Positions 32,552-40,960 are shown, counted from the first letter of the stretch. The stretch is 40,960 nucleotides of DNA from Salinivirgaceae bacterium (GCA_016284875.1 JAEEPS010000022.1:1-40960), one strand, 5' to 3'. Translations and numbers: made by a program. The notes: generated from the sequence alone by a model not told the origin.

Positions 32552-32684
32552 GCAAAAGTACAATGCGACAGAAATATCCACCAAACAACAATTAAATTAT
32601 GGAAAATACAACCACAATTAGCCTGATAATAGAATTTATATCTAAACCACCCCTAAAAATGCCTTACGTATAGAATGACATTCT
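32552..32684. repeat. Right copy of the ~134-bp direct repeat
   Basis: Homologous to 29954-30087 in the same orientation, with several indel-free blocks and scattered substitutions. It contains the metB-like promoter but lacks the AACCTAY operator that follows the other copy. The remainder of this 320-base gap holds a weak hairpin (32693-32727) and the purB promoter. Confidence 0.75.
32553..32560 (-). promoter_or_regulatory. Promoter of the metB-malY-like operon, -7 box TACTTTTG
   Basis: Exact TAnnTTTG match with TTTG (-33) 21 bases upstream. The ATG is about 23 bases downstream, so the leader is very short and holds no attenuator. Confidence 0.75.
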
Positions 32685-32746
32685 GTCTGCCGAACTTTTT
32701 TCGGGCTAAAAACGCCGAAAAGTTTTTAAAGTTAGCCGCCTATAGG

Positions 32747-32754
32747 TATCTTTG
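32747..32754 (+). promoter_or_regulatory. purB promoter, -7 box TATCTTTG
   Basis: Matches TAnnTTTG on the plus strand, about 96 bases before the purB ATG. An 8-base palindrome CCTATAGG overlaps its front edge; it lacks the 7-7-7 form of the sulfur operator. Confidence 0.65.
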
Positions 32755-32850
32755 GCCGCCGATTTTTTGAATAGTGACCGAGCAAAACGGTTGCCAACAG
32801 AAAACCGACTTAAAACTTATAACTTCAGAACTTAAAACTTATATAAAGAT

Positions 32851-34200
32851 ATGGAACTCAACGAATTGACAGCAATAAGCCCCATTGACGGCCGCTATCG
32901 CTCAAAAACCGAATCGCTCGACAACTATTTCTCGGAATTCGGACTCATCCGCTACCGCGTTTTGGTTGAATGTGAGTATTTTATAGCACTTTGCAACATT
33001 CCGCTCAAGAATCTTGCAGGCGTTGACAAAAACTGCTTCGGCAAAATCCGCAAAATCTACAACGACTTTTCGTTCGACGATGCGCTGCGTATCAAGGAGA
33101 TAGAGAAGACAACCAACCACGATGTGAAGGCGGTTGAGTATTTCCTGAAAGAGAAGTTCGACGTGTTGGGACTGGCTGATTACAAGGAGTTTATCCATTT
33201 CGGTCTGACGTCGCAGGACATCAACAACACGGCAATTCCTTATTCGCTGCGCGATGCCATAAAAGATGTTTACTATCCGCTCATTGAGCAGATTATCAAC
33301 ACTTTGGCTGATATGGCCGAGCAGTGGAAGCACGTGGCAATGCTGGCGCACACTCACGGTCAGCCCGCTTCACCAACGCGACTTGGCAAAGAGTTGATGG
33401 TGTTTGTCGAGCGGCTCAACAAGCAATTGGAACTGCTCAAGAGCATTCCTTGCTCGGCAAAATTCGGTGGCGCCACAGGCGGCTTCAACGCCCATATGGT
33501 GGCCTATCCTGAAATTGACTGGGTTGAGTTCGCCAACAATTTCGTGGGCAACATCCTGCATCTGGAGCGCTTGCAAACAACCACGCAAATTGCTCATTAC
33601 GACGACCTTGGCGCCATCTTCGACAACTTCAAACGTATCAACACCATACTTATCGACCTTTGCCGCGACATTTGGACATACATTTCGATGGAGTATTTCA
33701 AGCAGAAAATTAAGGCGGGTGAAGTTGGCTCGTCGGCAATGCCGCACAAGGTGAACCCAATCGATTTTGAGAACGCCGAAGGCAACCTGGGCGTGGCAAA
33801 CGCTGTGTTTGAGCACTTCTCGGCCAAACTGCCCATCTCGCGTATGCAGCGCGACCTGACCGACTCGACCGTTCTGCGCAACATTGGCGTGCCGCTCGGC
33901 CACACCGTCATCGCACTCAAATCGCTGCAGAAAGGCCTTGGAAAACTGATACTTAACGAAGACAAACTGAAGAGCGACCTTGAAGCCAACTGGAGCGTGG
34001 TTGCCGAAGCCCTGCAGACCATTCTGCGCCGCGAAGGCTACCCGAAACCCTACGAGACGCTCAAGGAACTGACTCGCACCAACTCGAAGGTTACCGAACA
34101 ATCGATTCACGAATTCATTCAGACACTGAACGTTAGCGACGATGTTAAGAAGGAAATGATGAATATCACACCGCACAACTACACTGGTATTTATTTCTAA
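32851..34200 (+). CDS. purB: Adenylosuccinate lyase
   Basis: A 449-residue fumarase/aspartase-superfamily enzyme that releases fumarate from adenylosuccinate and SAICAR in purine synthesis. The N-terminus MELNELTAISPIDGRYRSKTE and the signature GSSAMPHKVNPIDFENAEGN are diagnostic; HTHGQPASPTRLGKEL holds the catalytic His region. The length and architecture match the long PurB type. It has its own promoter. The ABC exporter gene starts ten bases after its stop, so they may be co-transcribed although functionally unrelated. Confidence 0.97.
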   Translation: MELNELTAISPIDGRYRSKTESLDNYFSEFGLIRYRVLVECEYFIALCNIPLKNLAGVDKNCFGKIRKIYNDFSFDDALRIKEIEKTTNHDVKAVEYFLKEKFDVLGLADYKEFIHFGLTSQDINNTAIPYSLRDAIKDVYYPLIEQIINTLADMAEQWKHVAMLAHTHGQPASPTRLGKELMVFVERLNKQLELLKSIPCSAKFGGATGGFNAHMVAYPEIDWVEFANNFVGNILHLERLQTTTQIAHYDDLGAIFDNFKRINTILIDLCRDIWTYISMEYFKQKIKAGEVGSSAMPHKVNPIDFENAEGNLGVANAVFEHFSAKLPISRMQRDLTDSTVLRNIGVPLGHTVIALKSLQKGLGKLILNEDKLKSDLEANWSVVAEALQTILRREGYPKPYETLKELTRTNSKVTEQSIHEFIQTLNVSDDVKKEMMNITPHNYTGIYF

Positions 34201-34210
34201 AAGACTGATA

Positions 34211-36034
34211 ATGAAAGGACTAAAACGGATATTGCAATATGTTTTCCCGCGCTACACGGGGCAGGCGATGCTGAATTTTCTGTTCATCGGGCTCTCGACA
34301 ATTGGCGGATTGTGCTCATTCACAATGGTTATTCCATTCCTGGATGTTCTGTTCGACCAGACAATCGAAACGCCCGCGCTTGTTGAGTTCGACTGGAGCG
34401 TGGAGTCAATAAAAAGCATATTTAACTATCATTTAGTCAACATTATAAACGAATATGGAAAGTCGTCGGCACTGGTTTATCTTTCGGCATTCATAATGGT
34501 TGCCATTCTGATTAAAACCTTATTCTGGTACGCCTCAAAACTTACCATGATAAACATCCGCTACAGTATCATCCGCGATTTGCGTAACTCGCTGTATAAC
34601 AAGATTACACGCCTGTCGCTCGGCTTCTATTCTGATGAGCACAAGGGCGATGTGATGTCGCGCATGACCAACGATGTGAATGAGGTTGAATACTCGGTTT
34701 TCCGCTCGTTCGATGTGATTTTCAAGGACCCGATAACGCTGATTGCATCAATGGCGCTGCTCATCTACATGAGCCCGAAACTCACTTTGTTTGTGGTGAT
34801 TATGCTTCCGATATCTGGCGGAATCGTCGGTAAAATCGGTCATACTTTGCGCAAAAACTCCACCGTGGTTCAGAGCAAACTCGGCAGTCTGATGTCGCTC
34901 ATTGAGGAGACTTTGGGCGGCCTGCGGATAATCAAATCGTTCAACGCCCACGGCAAAGTTTACAACACGTTCAGCGGCGAGAATTATGAGTTCATCCGCG
35001 AGTCGAAACGCATGATGCGCCGCCGCGAACTGGCCAGTCCGTTGAGCGAATTTCTCGGTTCGCTGATTCTGATTGTTGTGCTGTGGTTCGGCGGCAGCCT
35101 TGTGCTGAACGGCGATGAATCGCTTTCGAGTTCGGCTTTGATAGGCTATCTGGTGATTTTCTCACAGATGATTCAGCCCGCAAAGCAAATCATCGACGCG
35201 TGGTACAGCATCCAGAAAGGTCTTGCCTCAAGCGACCGCATCGACGAACTGCTCAATGCCGAGGTGGCCATCCGCGACAGCGAGAACCCGAAACCGATAG
35301 CCAAATTCGAGAACGAGATTGAATACCGCAACGTATCGTTCAAATACGTTAACGATCTGGTTCTCAAGGATGTAAATCTGAAAGTCAAAAAAGGACAGAC
35401 CGTTGCCCTTGTTGGGCAGTCTGGTTCTGGAAAATCGACAATGGTTGACCTTCTGCCGCGCTTCTACGATGTGATTGGCGGCGGAATCTACGTTGACGGA
35501 ACCAACATCAAAGACTTGAAAATCGTTGATTTACGGCACTTGATGGGCATTGTGGGACAAGAGAGTTTCCTGTTCAACGACACCATATTCAACAACATCG
35601 CCTTTGGCGTTGAGCACGCCACGATGGAGCAGGTGGTTGAGGCCGCAAAAATCGCCAACGCGCACGATTTCATTATGGAAACGCCCGACGGCTACCAGAG
35701 CACCGTTGGCGACCGCGGCAGCAAACTCTCGGGCGGTCAGCGGCAGCGCATCAGCATTGCGCGCGCCATTTTGGCCAACCCGCCGATTATGATTCTCGAC
35801 GAAGCCACATCGGCTCTCGACACCGAATCGGAGAAACTGGTGCAGGATGCGCTCTTCCGCTTGATGGAGAACCGCACGTCAATTGTCATTGCGCACCGCC
35901 TCTCAACGGTTGTCAACGCCGACATGATTTGCGTTCTGCACAACGGCGAGATTATCGAGCGCGGCACCCACACCGAACTGATGGCTCTGGGCGGACAGTA
36001 CAAGAAACTGCACGATATTCAGGCATTTGCATAA
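34211..36034 (+). CDS. MsbA-like ABC exporter (half-transporter)
   Basis: A 607-residue fused membrane and ATPase protein. The transmembrane domain covers about residues 15-330 with roughly six helices. The ATPase has Walker A GQSGSGKST (about 400), Q-loop VGQESFLFNDT, signature LSGGQRQRISIARA, Walker B IMILDEATSALD and H-loop AHRLST. It would work as a homodimer, most likely flipping lipid A-core or a related lipid at the inner membrane; the exact cargo is not shown by sequence. It starts ten bases after purB. Confidence 0.92.
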   Translation: MKGLKRILQYVFPRYTGQAMLNFLFIGLSTIGGLCSFTMVIPFLDVLFDQTIETPALVEFDWSVESIKSIFNYHLVNIINEYGKSSALVYLSAFIMVAILIKTLFWYASKLTMINIRYSIIRDLRNSLYNKITRLSLGFYSDEHKGDVMSRMTNDVNEVEYSVFRSFDVIFKDPITLIASMALLIYMSPKLTLFVVIMLPISGGIVGKIGHTLRKNSTVVQSKLGSLMSLIEETLGGLRIIKSFNAHGKVYNTFSGENYEFIRESKRMMRRRELASPLSEFLGSLILIVVLWFGGSLVLNGDESLSSSALIGYLVIFSQMIQPAKQIIDAWYSIQKGLASSDRIDELLNAEVAIRDSENPKPIAKFENEIEYRNVSFKYVNDLVLKDVNLKVKKGQTVALVGQSGSGKSTMVDLLPRFYDVIGGGIYVDGTNIKDLKIVDLRHLMGIVGQESFLFNDTIFNNIAFGVEHATMEQVVEAAKIANAHDFIMETPDGYQSTVGDRGSKLSGGQRQRISIARAILANPPIMILDEATSALDTESEKLVQDALFRLMENRTSIVIAHRLSTVVNADMICVLHNGEIIERGTHTELMALGGQYKKLHDIQAFA

Positions 36035-36075
36035 TTTTTTGCCCGACTTTTTTTGTGAAAGGTTGTTTGCGAATG

Positions 36076-36107
36076 CAACTCCAACTTTTTTCATATTTTT
36101 GGAGTTG
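36076..36107 (+). promoter_or_regulatory. Promoter with overlapping inverted repeat
   Basis: The -7 box TATTTTTG is at 36094-36101. An 8-bp inverted repeat, CAACTCCA (36076-36083) and TGGAGTTG (36100-36107), brackets it, so it may be an operator or a weak hairpin. The start codon of the next gene is 15 bases after the repeat. Confidence 0.55.
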
Positions 36108-36121
36108 ATAATATCTCGAAT

Positions 36122-36763
36122 ATGAACGCGAAACAACTGATAACTATTTGTCTGTTAGCCGCAGCCAGCATTGCAACGGTCTCGGCTCAAGACACAATTA
36201 TGCTGATGCGCGGCAAGCGCCTGCTCGTTAACGACAGCAAAGTCGAAATCACCGCCAAAGGCGACACTGTGGTCAGTTACCAACTGCCCAACGGAAAGCA
36301 CAAGAGCAAAAACGCGTATAAAGTATTCTCAATCAGCAATAAAGATGGAGAGCAAGTGCTTTACACGCCCGAAACTCTCGAAGATGAACTGACTGTTGAG
36401 CAGATGCGCCGTTTTCTGCAAGGCAAAGCCGATTTCAGCCACGGATTCTGCTGGGGATTTTTTGCAGGAGGCGTTGCTGCAACAACCGCAGGAGTCTGCG
36501 TTCCTTCAATCCGATTCGATGTGGGCAGCAGCAGTGCCATCGTTCCTGTTGGCCTGATTGTGCCGTTTGGCTATGTGTTCGTGATAGGCAACACCACAAA
36601 ATCAGCCGAAAAACTTAAAGCCAAAAATCCTGGCATGGCCGATGACGAATTCTATCTGCTTGGTGCACAGGCCGCTATCAGCCAGCAGCGAATGGTTAGC
36701 GGTGCGCTCGGAGTTCTTACGGGTGGAGTCATTTGGGGTGTTGTGGCAGCCGTCAACGATTAA
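36122..36763 (+). CDS. Secreted or envelope protein of unknown function
   Basis: A 213-residue protein with a clear signal peptide (MNAKQLITICLLAAASIATVSAQ). The first half is polar and beta-like (VEITAKGDTVVSYQLPNGKHKSKNAYKVFSI). The second half has two Gly/Ala-rich hydrophobic hairpins, FCWGFFAGGVAATTAGVCV plus SSAIVPVGLIVPFGYVFVIG, and SGALGVLTGGVIWGVVAAV near the end, which could insert in a membrane. I do not recognise a family with certainty. It has its own promoter and recN follows after eight bases. Confidence 0.8.
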   Translation: MNAKQLITICLLAAASIATVSAQDTIMLMRGKRLLVNDSKVEITAKGDTVVSYQLPNGKHKSKNAYKVFSISNKDGEQVLYTPETLEDELTVEQMRRFLQGKADFSHGFCWGFFAGGVAATTAGVCVPSIRFDVGSSSAIVPVGLIVPFGYVFVIGNTTKSAEKLKAKNPGMADDEFYLLGAQAAISQQRMVSGALGVLTGGVIWGVVAAVND

Positions 36764-36771
36764 AACAGAGG

Positions 36772-38427
36772 ATGTTACATCAGATTCACATACAGAACTA
36801 TGCGCTCATCGATGAGTTGACGGTGGATTTAACCGACGGTTTTTCGACGCTCACGGGCGAGACTGGCGCGGGAAAATCCATTCTGCTTGGTGCGCTGATG
36901 CTGGCTCTCGGCAATCGCGCCGACACTGCGGCCATCGGCAATGCTGGGCAAAAATGCGTGGTTGAGGCCACATTCAACGTCAAGCCGTATCACCTTGAAA
37001 AGATTTTTGAAGAACTTGACCTTGATTATCAGGACGAAACGATAATCCGCCGCGAACTGCTCACCAATGGCAAATCGCGTGCGTTTGTCAATGATACACC
37101 AGTTAACCTGAACGCACTCAAAGATTTAGGCCGCCATCTGATTGACATTCACTCGCAGCACGAGAATCTTGAACTGAACAACAACCTGTTTCAGTTGCGC
37201 GTGGTTGATGCAGCCGCGCAAAACGCTGATTTACAGAAACAATACTCGGCTGCTTTTGCCGACTATAAGCACCTGCAAGCCGAACTTGCCGAACTGAAGG
37301 AAAACGCGCGCCAAATGTCGGCTGATTACGATTATAATCAATTTCAATACAACCAGTTAACCGAATTCAAACTCGACAACATCGACCAAGAAGAGATGGA
37401 AAACGAATTCCAGACACTCTCAAATGTGGTTGATATTCAGCAGAATTTGAGTTCGGCACTTTATGTTCTGCAAGACGGCGAGCAGAACATCATTTCGGAA
37501 CTGTCGCAGGTGCGCCAGGCCGTGCAGCAAACGCAGCGCTACTTCCAAAAATCGGAAGAGTATCTGCAAAGGCTTGAGCCAGTGATAATTGAGATTAAAG
37601 ACCTGGCACAAGAGATGGAAAGCGATGTGCAACGACTTGAGAATCAACCTGAACGGCTCGAAGAATTGCGCTCGAAACTCGACAAACTCTACAGCCTCAT
37701 GCAGAAACATCAGGCAAAAGATGTGGCCGAACTAATCACAATCAGAGATGATTTGGAGGCAAAACTCAATAAATCTGACAATTACGACGCGGCGATTGAG
37801 CAATTGCAAAAGCAACTTGCTGAAGCAACCGAACGCGCCACAACGTTGGCCGCAAAACTTTCAGAGAGCCGCCACAACGTAATCGAGGCGCTTGCAAAGC
37901 AGATTTGCAGCCACCTGACGGGGCTCGGGATGCCAAACGCACAATTGCAGATAACGCTGACCGACACTGGCTCACTCACGCCCACTGGCCGCGACAGCGC
38001 GAATTTTATGTTCACCGCCAACCGCAACCACGAATTGCAGAACATCTCGAAAATCGCATCTGGTGGTGAAATCAGCCGTTTAATGTTGAGTATCAAGGCA
38101 ATATTGTCAAAATCGGTAGCCTTGCCAACAGTCATTTTCGACGAGATTGACACAGGTGTTTCGGGCGACATCGCACACAAGATGGGCGAACTTATGTCGT
38201 TGATGGCCAAACAGATGCAGGTGATAACCATCACGCACTTGCCGCAAATTGCCGCCAAAGGTTCGGTACAGTACCGCGTATCGAAAAACGATGAAGGCGG
38301 CACCACTCACACCATTGTCGATAAACTGACTGATGCCGAGCGAGTTGATGAAATTGCACGGATGTTGAGCGGCAAAGGCATTACTACCGAAGCACGCGAG
38401 AACGCTAAGTCGTTACTAAAAGGATAA
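36772..38427 (+). CDS. recN: DNA repair protein RecN
   Basis: A 551-residue SMC-like ATPase for double-strand-break repair. Walker A GETGAGKS is near residue 30, followed by coiled-coil regions (about 150-360). The C-terminal ABC part has ASGGEISRLMLSIKAILS and the Walker B VIFDEIDTGVSGDIAHKMG, then QVITITHLPQIAA. Start at ATG 36772 (MLHQIHIQNYALI), the usual RecN beginning; a TTG at 36733 would overlap the preceding gene. It is eight bases after the secreted-protein gene. Confidence 0.96.
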   Translation: MLHQIHIQNYALIDELTVDLTDGFSTLTGETGAGKSILLGALMLALGNRADTAAIGNAGQKCVVEATFNVKPYHLEKIFEELDLDYQDETIIRRELLTNGKSRAFVNDTPVNLNALKDLGRHLIDIHSQHENLELNNNLFQLRVVDAAAQNADLQKQYSAAFADYKHLQAELAELKENARQMSADYDYNQFQYNQLTEFKLDNIDQEEMENEFQTLSNVVDIQQNLSSALYVLQDGEQNIISELSQVRQAVQQTQRYFQKSEEYLQRLEPVIIEIKDLAQEMESDVQRLENQPERLEELRSKLDKLYSLMQKHQAKDVAELITIRDDLEAKLNKSDNYDAAIEQLQKQLAEATERATTLAAKLSESRHNVIEALAKQICSHLTGLGMPNAQLQITLTDTGSLTPTGRDSANFMFTANRNHELQNISKIASGGEISRLMLSIKAILSKSVALPTVIFDEIDTGVSGDIAHKMGELMSLMAKQMQVITITHLPQIAAKGSVQYRVSKNDEGGTTHTIVDKLTDAERVDEIARMLSGKGITTEARENAKSLLKG

Positions 38428-38462
38428 TTTATTATAATTCACAACTTTATACCACACTTTTT

Positions 38463-39641
38463 ATGGACAATTTCCAATTTTACAGCCCAACCGAATTCGT
38501 GTTTGGTAGGGGCACCGAGAACGAAGCGGGCAAGTACGTTCGCAAGCACGGCGGCACTAAAGTGCTGATTCACTATGGTTCAGGCTCGGTTGTCAGAACT
38601 GGTCTGCTTGAGCGCGTCAAAAAATCGCTGGCCGCTGAAGGCATCGCCTTTGTTGAGTTGGGCGGCGTGAAACCCAATCCGCGCGACACCAAAGTGCGCG
38701 AAGGCATTGCTCTGGCAAAGGCCGAAAAGGTCGATTTCATTTTGTCGGTGGGCGGCGGCTCGTGCATCGACAGTTCGAAAGCCATTGCCGCTGGTGTCTG
38801 CTACGACGGCGATTTTTGGGACTTGTACGGCTCTGACCTCGAGATTAAAAAGGCTTTGCCCGTGGGCACAGTGCTGACCATTGCCGCCGCAGGAAGCGAA
38901 GGTTCGGGCGCGTCGGTCATCACTCGTGAGGATGGTCTGCTCAAGCGCGACGCCTGCTCTGATCTTATCCGTCCGCGATTCTCAATCTTGAACCCCGAAC
39001 TCACCTGCACCCTGCCAGCCTATCAGACGGCTTGCGGAGCAACCGACATTATGGCGCACGTTTTTGAGCGCTATTTCACTAATACCGAAGAAGTTGAAGT
39101 TACTGACCGACTTTGCGAAGCCATCCTGCTCACAATGATTAAGGAAACACCGCGCGTGATTGCCGACCCCAACAACTACGAAGCCCGCGCCAACATTATG
39201 TGGGCTGGAACGGTTGCGCACAACGACATTGTGGGCGTTGGTCGCAGTCAGGACTGGAACAGCCACTGCATTGAGCACGAACTGTCGGGTCTGTACGATG
39301 TGGCTCACGGCGCTGGACTAGCCGTGGTTATGCCTTCGTGGATGGAATTCACAATGAATCACAATGTTATGCGTTTTGCGCAGGTTGCCACTCGCGTTTG
39401 GGGCTGTCAGATGGATTTTGAGCATCCCGAAAACACCGCACTCGCGGGCATTCGCTGCTTCCGTCGGTTCCTTTCGTCAATCGGAATGCCAATCAACTTT
39501 GAGCAACTCGGCGCAAAAGAGTCGGATATTCCATTGTTAGCCAAGAAGATGGGCATCAACGGCACAACAGGAGGCTTTGTTAAACTCACCACCGCCGATG
39601 TTGAATCGATTCTGCACATCGCCGCAAAGGCAACTGTGTAA
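38463..39641 (+). CDS. Iron-containing alcohol dehydrogenase (butanol-dehydrogenase/YqhD type)
   Basis: A 392-residue group III alcohol dehydrogenase that probably reduces short aldehydes with NADPH. Features: FYSPTEFVFGRGTENE at the start, SVGGGSCIDSSKAIAAG for nucleotide binding, and metal ligands in the stretches GATDIMAHVFERYF (Asp, His), CIEHELSGLYDVAHGAGLAVVMP (two His). It stands 35 bases after recN and ends before a terminator. Nothing links it to the sulfur genes. Confidence 0.94.
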   Translation: MDNFQFYSPTEFVFGRGTENEAGKYVRKHGGTKVLIHYGSGSVVRTGLLERVKKSLAAEGIAFVELGGVKPNPRDTKVREGIALAKAEKVDFILSVGGGSCIDSSKAIAAGVCYDGDFWDLYGSDLEIKKALPVGTVLTIAAAGSEGSGASVITREDGLLKRDACSDLIRPRFSILNPELTCTLPAYQTACGATDIMAHVFERYFTNTEEVEVTDRLCEAILLTMIKETPRVIADPNNYEARANIMWAGTVAHNDIVGVGRSQDWNSHCIEHELSGLYDVAHGAGLAVVMPSWMEFTMNHNVMRFAQVATRVWGCQMDFEHPENTALAGIRCFRRFLSSIGMPINFEQLGAKESDIPLLAKKMGINGTTGGFVKLTTADVESILHIAAKATV

Positions 39642-39662
39642 GCAATATTAAATGAGTATAAA

Positions 39663-39696
39663 CAAGGCTGCCAGACAGGTGGCCTTGCTTTGTTTT
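39663..39696 (+). terminator. Rho-independent terminator after the alcohol dehydrogenase gene
   Basis: CAAGGC pairs with GCCTTG (39663-39668 with 39682-39687), with extra weak pairs inside, and is followed by CTTTGTTTT. Confidence 0.75.
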
Positions 39697-39752
39697 AGCC
39701 TTTCGAGAGTTATCACAACGCGCATTCGCCGAATAATTTTACTCTCAAAATC

Positions 39753-39789
39753 CCCCGTTTCGTATACAGCACACCCCGTTTCGTATACA
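39753..39789 (+). repeat. Two 16-bp direct repeats at 21-bp spacing upstream of a TonB receptor gene
   Basis: CCCCGTTTCGTATACA occurs at 39753-39768 and 39774-39789. The pair ends 27 bases before the -7 box, an arrangement expected for an activator binding two sites on one face of the helix. Confidence 0.7.
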
Positions 39790-39816
39790 ATTAAAAATTG
39801 GTGATGGCGGCCAACC

Positions 39817-39824
39817 TACTTTTG
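39817..39824 (+). promoter_or_regulatory. Promoter of the last TonB receptor gene, -7 box TACTTTTG
   Basis: Matches TAnnTTTG, 22 bases before the ATG. The preceding AACC makes a chance half-match to the sulfur operator; the second arm is missing. Confidence 0.7.
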
Positions 39825-39846
39825 GCACCAGAAACTTAAAAACGAA

Positions 39847-40960
39847 ATGGATATGAAACGGATTTTAATCTTTGCAGTTTGCTTATTGCTTCAGAATCAG
39901 TTGGTTGAAGCGCAGTCATTCACACAGAACATTAGGGGGTTGGTTTTCGACGCGGCGTCGGGCGGACCTGTGCCGTTTGCCACGGTTTTCCTTGACGACC
40001 AGCCAACACAGGGCACCGCGGCCGATGCCGACGGACGGTTTGTGATTAAGAACGTGCCCGTTGGCCGCCATACGGTTGTGGCACAAGCAGTTGGCTATGA
40101 ACCGCTGATAATGAAAGAGTTGATGGTATCGTCGGCAAAAGAGACCTACGTTGAGGCAGGCCTGCACGAGTCGGTGACAACATTGGGCGAGGTGACCGTC
40201 CGCCCCAAAATCAACAAGCAACAGCCACTCAACAAGATGGCTTCAACGGGCGCGCGGATGCTCTCGATTGAGGAGGCAAGCCGCTATGCAGGTGGTTTCG
40301 GTGACCCTGCGCGTTTGGCAAGTTCGTTTGCGGGCGTGTCGCAAGACGGCTGCACCAACGGCATTTCAATCCACGGCAACGCACCGCGCTTGCTCTCGTG
40401 GCGCATTGAGGGCGTCGAGATTCCGAACCCGAACCACTTTGCCGACATTTCGGTGGCAGGCGGCGGACTGATGTCGTCGTTAAGTGCCTTTGTGTTAGGT
40501 AATTCCGATTTCTTCACAGCCGCGTTCCCTGCCGAGTATGGCGACGCTGTTTCGGGTGTTTTCGATATGAAAATGCGCCAGGGCAACAACGAGAAATATG
40601 AGCACACCTTCCAGTTCGGCACGTTGGGTATCGATTTTGCTTCGGAAGGCCCTATCGGCAAGGACCGAAACGCTTCATACATAATCAATTACCGATATTC
40701 GTCGCTCGGTTTGGCGTCGCATATGAATTGGGTTGATATGGGCGGCGAAGTGGTTGATTATCAGGATATAAACTTCAAGGTGAATCTGCCCACAAAATCG
40801 GCGGGAACGTTCTCTGTTTGGGGCACGGGGCTTATCGACAGCGATGAGAAAACCATTTCCGACACCGCCGAATGGGAAACCAGTTTCGACATAAACCAAG
40901 GCAAATCGAAACAGAAAATGGGCGCTATCGGCTTGAAACACCATATTTTACTGCCGCGCG
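39847..40960 (+). CDS. TonB-dependent receptor with carboxypeptidase-regulatory-like domain (partial)
   Basis: The gene runs off the right edge after about 371 codons. A signal peptide (MKRILIFAVCLLLQNQLVEAQ from Met3) is followed by a carboxypeptidase-like domain (IRGLVFDAASGGPVPFATVFL...TADADGRFVIKNVPVG). The plug comes next, with SIEEASRYAGGFGDPARLASSFAGV, NGISIHGNAPRLLSWRIEGVEIPNPNHFAD and FFTAAFPAEYGDAVSGVFDMKMRQGN. This is the non-SusC type common for metal chelates or peptides; no SusD partner is visible within the window. ATG 39847 or 39853 are both possible. It is likely activated through the direct repeats upstream. Confidence 0.9.
   Translation, partial: MDMKRILIFAVCLLLQNQLVEAQSFTQNIRGLVFDAASGGPVPFATVFLDDQPTQGTAADADGRFVIKNVPVGRHTVVAQAVGYEPLIMKELMVSSAKETYVEAGLHESVTTLGEVTVRPKINKQQPLNKMASTGARMLSIEEASRYAGGFGDPARLASSFAGVSQDGCTNGISIHGNAPRLLSWRIEGVEIPNPNHFADISVAGGGLMSSLSAFVLGNSDFFTAAFPAEYGDAVSGVFDMKMRQGNNEKYEHTFQFGTLGIDFASEGPIGKDRNASYIINYRYSSLGLASHMNWVDMGGEVVDYQDINFKVNLPTKSAGTFSVWGTGLIDSDEKTISDTAEWETSFDINQGKSKQKMGAIGLKHHILLPR

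Noticed and set aside
32693..32727. AACTTTTTTCGG / CCGAAAAGTT hairpin between metB-like and purB promoters
   Set aside because: No gene ends there on either strand and the T-run is inside the stem, so it is not a convincing terminator.
32739..32749. CCTATAGG palindrome in front of purB
   Set aside because: It lacks the 7-base spacer and the AACCTAY arms, and purB has no sulfur role.
39813..39819. AACCTAC next to the -7 box of the last TonB receptor gene
   Set aside because: Only one arm of the sulfur operator is present; the T-A-C belongs to the -7 box, so the match is likely chance.
1..40960. tRNA, rRNA or CRISPR loci
   Set aside because: No cloverleaf-like gene, ribosomal RNA segment or regularly spaced repeat array was found on reading both strands.

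Overview
The window comes from a member of the Bacteroidetes, most likely Bacteroidales. It has a SusC/SusD pair, acidic surface-lipoprotein signals (Cys followed by Asp/Glu runs), promoters of the TAnnTTTG (-7) type and almost no Shine-Dalgarno sequences. The species cannot be named from the sequence. Most of the window is moderately GC-rich. Two stretches, 1-1390 and 4440-5260, are clearly more AT-rich and look like accessory DNA.

Layout. 1-1235: the end of an unknown gene and a REP-associated tyrosine transposase (RAYT) with its palindromes. 1332-4440: cysD-cysN-cysH, sulfate activation and APS reduction, ending in a terminator. 4468-5254: a kinase-like gene broken by an amber codon. 5308-7282 (minus): an esterase and an ATP-grasp enzyme. 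7331-9310 (minus): two acyltransferases resembling the glycine-lipid enzymes GlsB/GlsA. 9374-12417 (minus): a family 2B encapsulin with a cNMP-type domain, overlapping a cysteine desulfurase that carries a long disordered N-terminal extension; this is a sulfur nanocompartment operon. 12624-16105 (minus): cysK, a ThiS-like sulfur carrier ending GGG-Ala-Ile, an E1-like activating enzyme, a DsrE-like protein, a TusA-like protein and a JAMM protease, i.e. a protein-thiocarboxylate route to cysteine, ending in a terminator. 16213-18133 (minus): a possible permuted NlpC/P60-like protein and a dicarboxylate/amino-acid symporter. 18319-18391: a candidate small RNA. 18472-20439 (minus): a TonB receptor with the copper motif of OprC/NosA. 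20788-21789: a second RAYT fused to a DprA/LOG-like domain. 21919-29772 (minus): two lipoproteins, SusD, SusC and a PstS-like binding protein, preceded by a leader peptide containing four consecutive cysteines. 30162-32530 (minus): trans-sulfuration genes metB-like and malY/patB-like. 32851-40960 (plus): purB, an MsbA-like ABC exporter, a small secreted protein, recN, an iron-type alcohol dehydrogenase and the start of another TonB receptor.

Two signals tie the sulfur genes together. First, an imperfect palindrome AACCTAY-N7-RTAGGTT lies upstream of cysD, cysK, the encapsulin gene, the copper-type receptor and the binding-protein/SusCD operon. At three of these sites it sits 16-17 nt from the -7 box. 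It looks like the operator of a sulfur or cysteine regulon whose regulator is not in the window. Second, the polycysteine leader suggests that import through the SusCD operon is also attenuated by cysteine supply. No sulfite reductase and no serine acetyltransferase are present here.

A base-level anomaly stands out. By eye, CCGG does not occur anywhere in the window except for twelve copies, all inside the metB-like/malY-like pair (30572-32446). That pair is also bracketed by homologous ~134-bp direct repeats carrying promoters. This suggests recent acquisition of the pair by a genome that avoids CCGG.
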